Shown piece after piece: positions 63,294-64,000 of a stretch of DNA of 64,000 nucleotides. Origin of the DNA: Salinimicrobium sp963709775 (lineage in GTDB: Bacteria; Bacteroidota; Bacteroidia; Flavobacteriales; Flavobacteriaceae); contig CAVPXS010000018.1 in assembly GCA_963709775.1 (NCBI GenBank), positions 322,245 to 386,244 on the forward strand, in the 5' to 3' direction. The translations under genes and the position numbers were made by a program. The notes beneath the pieces were generated by a model. The model worked only from the letters and a program-made list of their open reading frames with translations. It had not been told where the DNA came from and searched no databases. Positions within the stretch are counted from its first letter, which is position 1. Each line of letters starts with the position of its first letter.

Positions 63294-63863
63294 ATGAAAC
63301 CAAAAATTTTAATCCTCGCAATGGCACTTTTGTTCAGCCTAAATATCAAAGCCCAAGGTGTGCCGGTATATGACAATACCAATTTTGTCAGCCTTATCAA
63401 ACAGTTGTTCGAATCGGCAAAGCAAACTTCAAACCTTGTTAAAACGGTCAAATTTCTAAAGACCCAAAAGGAGAACCTGGAAAAGGTCAATAACGTGGTG
63501 AAACAGCTAAAAGCCGTACAGGAAATAGGCCGGAACAATAAACGGCTTATCGATGTGGTGCAAAACGAATTAAGGGATGTACTTGATTCCCCCTACATCA
63601 AACCCGATGAAGTTGCCAGGGTCAGTGAATCGTTCAACACGATCGTAGAAAATTCATTGGAAACGATGGAGTTTATCGACGAGATACTGTCGAGCGACTA
63701 TCTCAAAATGAGCGATGCGGACCGTGCCGAAATCCTGAAGGAAAAGGAAATGGAATCCAAAGAAATGGTCTCCGAGATCAATATGAAGACCAGACGGTAT
63801 CGCGATATCATCTCTTTTAGAAAGATGCAGGACAAAATCAATAACCGGGAAACGAATTATTAA
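63294..63863 (+). CDS. Conjugative transposon TraI-like protein (DUF4141, VirB5-like)
   Basis: The 189-residue protein has a signal peptide ending LNIKAQ, then GVPVYDNTNFVSLIKQLFES and long helices (VKTVKFLKTQKENLEKVNNV; MSDADRAEILKEKEMESKEM). This layout matches the TraI/DUF4141 periplasmic subunit, a VirB5-type minor pilus component. It lies 11 bp after traG and 2 bp before the TraJ-like gene. Confidence 0.78.
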   Translation: MKPKILILAMALLFSLNIKAQGVPVYDNTNFVSLIKQLFESAKQTSNLVKTVKFLKTQKENLEKVNNVVKQLKAVQEIGRNNKRLIDVVQNELRDVLDSPYIKPDEVARVSESFNTIVENSLETMEFIDEILSSDYLKMSDADRAEILKEKEMESKEMVSEINMKTRRYRDIISFRKMQDKINNRETNY

Positions 63864-63865
63864 GC

Positions 63866-64000
63866 ATGACAGCCAGCATCATTTTAGGAATTGGACTGGA
63901 ATATGTGGACACTATTTTCCAGACCATAAAAAACAGTGATTTTTCGCAATACACCATTGCGGGCATGAAAACCCTTGCCGTGCTTTTTTTCTTGGTCAAT
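63866..64000 (+). CDS. traJ: Conjugative transposon TraJ-like protein, 5' part only
   Basis: From ATG 63866 the protein reads MTASIILGIGLEYVDTIFQT, then KTLAVLFFLVN, and is cut at the window end after 45 codons. Position after the TraI-like gene and the opening hydrophobic stretch fit TraJ, the VirB6-like polytopic channel protein. The assignment rests mainly on gene order. Confidence 0.6.
   Translation, partial: MTASIILGIGLEYVDTIFQTIKNSDFSQYTIAGMKTLAVLFFLVN

Larger units (their letters stand above)
59445..64000. mobile_element. Edge of an integrative conjugative element (Bacteroidetes tra module)
   Basis: The amidase gene and five tra-type genes in the CTnDOT-like order E-F-G-I-J mark one arm of a conjugative transposon extending beyond 64000. 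No integrase or att repeat is seen within the window; the IS3 relic at 59191-59310 is near the likely border. Confidence 0.7.

Noticed and set aside
1..64000. tRNA or rRNA genes
   Set aside because: No cloverleaf with a TTCGA arm in context or rRNA signature was recognised by eye; a dedicated scan would be needed to exclude a tRNA.

Overview
The window looks like a chromosomal segment of a marine or saline member of the Flavobacteriaceae (Bacteroidota, Gramella/Salinimicrobium-like). The evidence is the TAnnTTTG-type -7 promoter boxes, weak or absent Shine-Dalgarno sequences, SusC-like carboxypeptidase/TonB-plug modules, DUF1206/DUF2490/PepSY-like families, a LytTR regulator paired with a propeller-type LytS kinase, and a Bacteroidetes-type conjugation module (TraE/F/G/I/J) at the right end.

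Layout. 0-1.1 kb: the 5' part of trpE on the minus strand, behind a textbook transcription attenuator with a 16-residue leader peptide holding three tandem Trp codons. 1.2-3.9 kb: a rhodanese, a lipoprotein subtilase and an amino-acid racemase. 4-7.3 kb (minus): DUF1206 membrane protein, ankyrin protein and a large MscS channel. 7.4-13.2 kb (minus): a complete RND efflux operon (outer-membrane factor, adaptor, permease). 13.5-18.2 kb: patatin, SYLF lipoprotein, YqiA-like hydrolase and small exported proteins. 18.5-24 kb: a small membrane protein with PEP synthase, then KatG. 24-33.3 kb (mostly minus): ThuA-like protein, S9 peptidase, DUF4126-like/zinc-ribbon protein, tandem Usp, MscS, DUF2490, TVP38/DedA-like and SdiA-regulated-like proteins. 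33.3-36.3 kb: an OmpR-type two-component system with a PepSY-like gene on each side. 36.5-43.1 kb: WYL regulator, deoxyribonucleotidase, MntA/HepT toxin-antitoxin, SSADH, methyltransferase and exported proteins. 43.4-49.8 kb: a giant alpha-2-macroglobulin carrying an inserted carboxypeptidase-regulatory/TonB-plug unit. 50-53.8 kb: LytTR/LytS-type pair flanked by low-complexity tracts. 54.3-59.1 kb: an AT-rich accessory island (HhH-GPD-like protein, membrane protein with NTF2-like tail, SLATT-like protein, large multi-TM protein). 59.2-64 kb: IS3 relic, then the edge of an integrative conjugative element.

Three threads cut across the genes. First, a 19-nt palindrome, TCAAAAATGGCATTTTTGA or close variants, recurs nine times, mostly 20-120 bp upstream of envelope and stress genes. 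Second, Crp/Fnr-like boxes (TGAC/T-N4-GTCA) lie about 43 bp before the inferred start sites of the racemase, the PEP-synthase operon and the Usp gene, suggesting a redox or energy-stress regulon. Third, many genes are interrupted by single-base length changes, nearly all at short homopolymers, and each gene becomes a whole number of codons when corrected. This points to assembly indels more than to real decay, so the affected genes are given here as single loci with the breaks located.

The best candidate for something new is the 54.3-59.1 kb island next to the conjugative element. It combines a SLATT-like membrane effector, a base-excision-glycosylase-like protein and two unfamiliar membrane proteins. 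The trp leader is the most complete and testable regulatory find.
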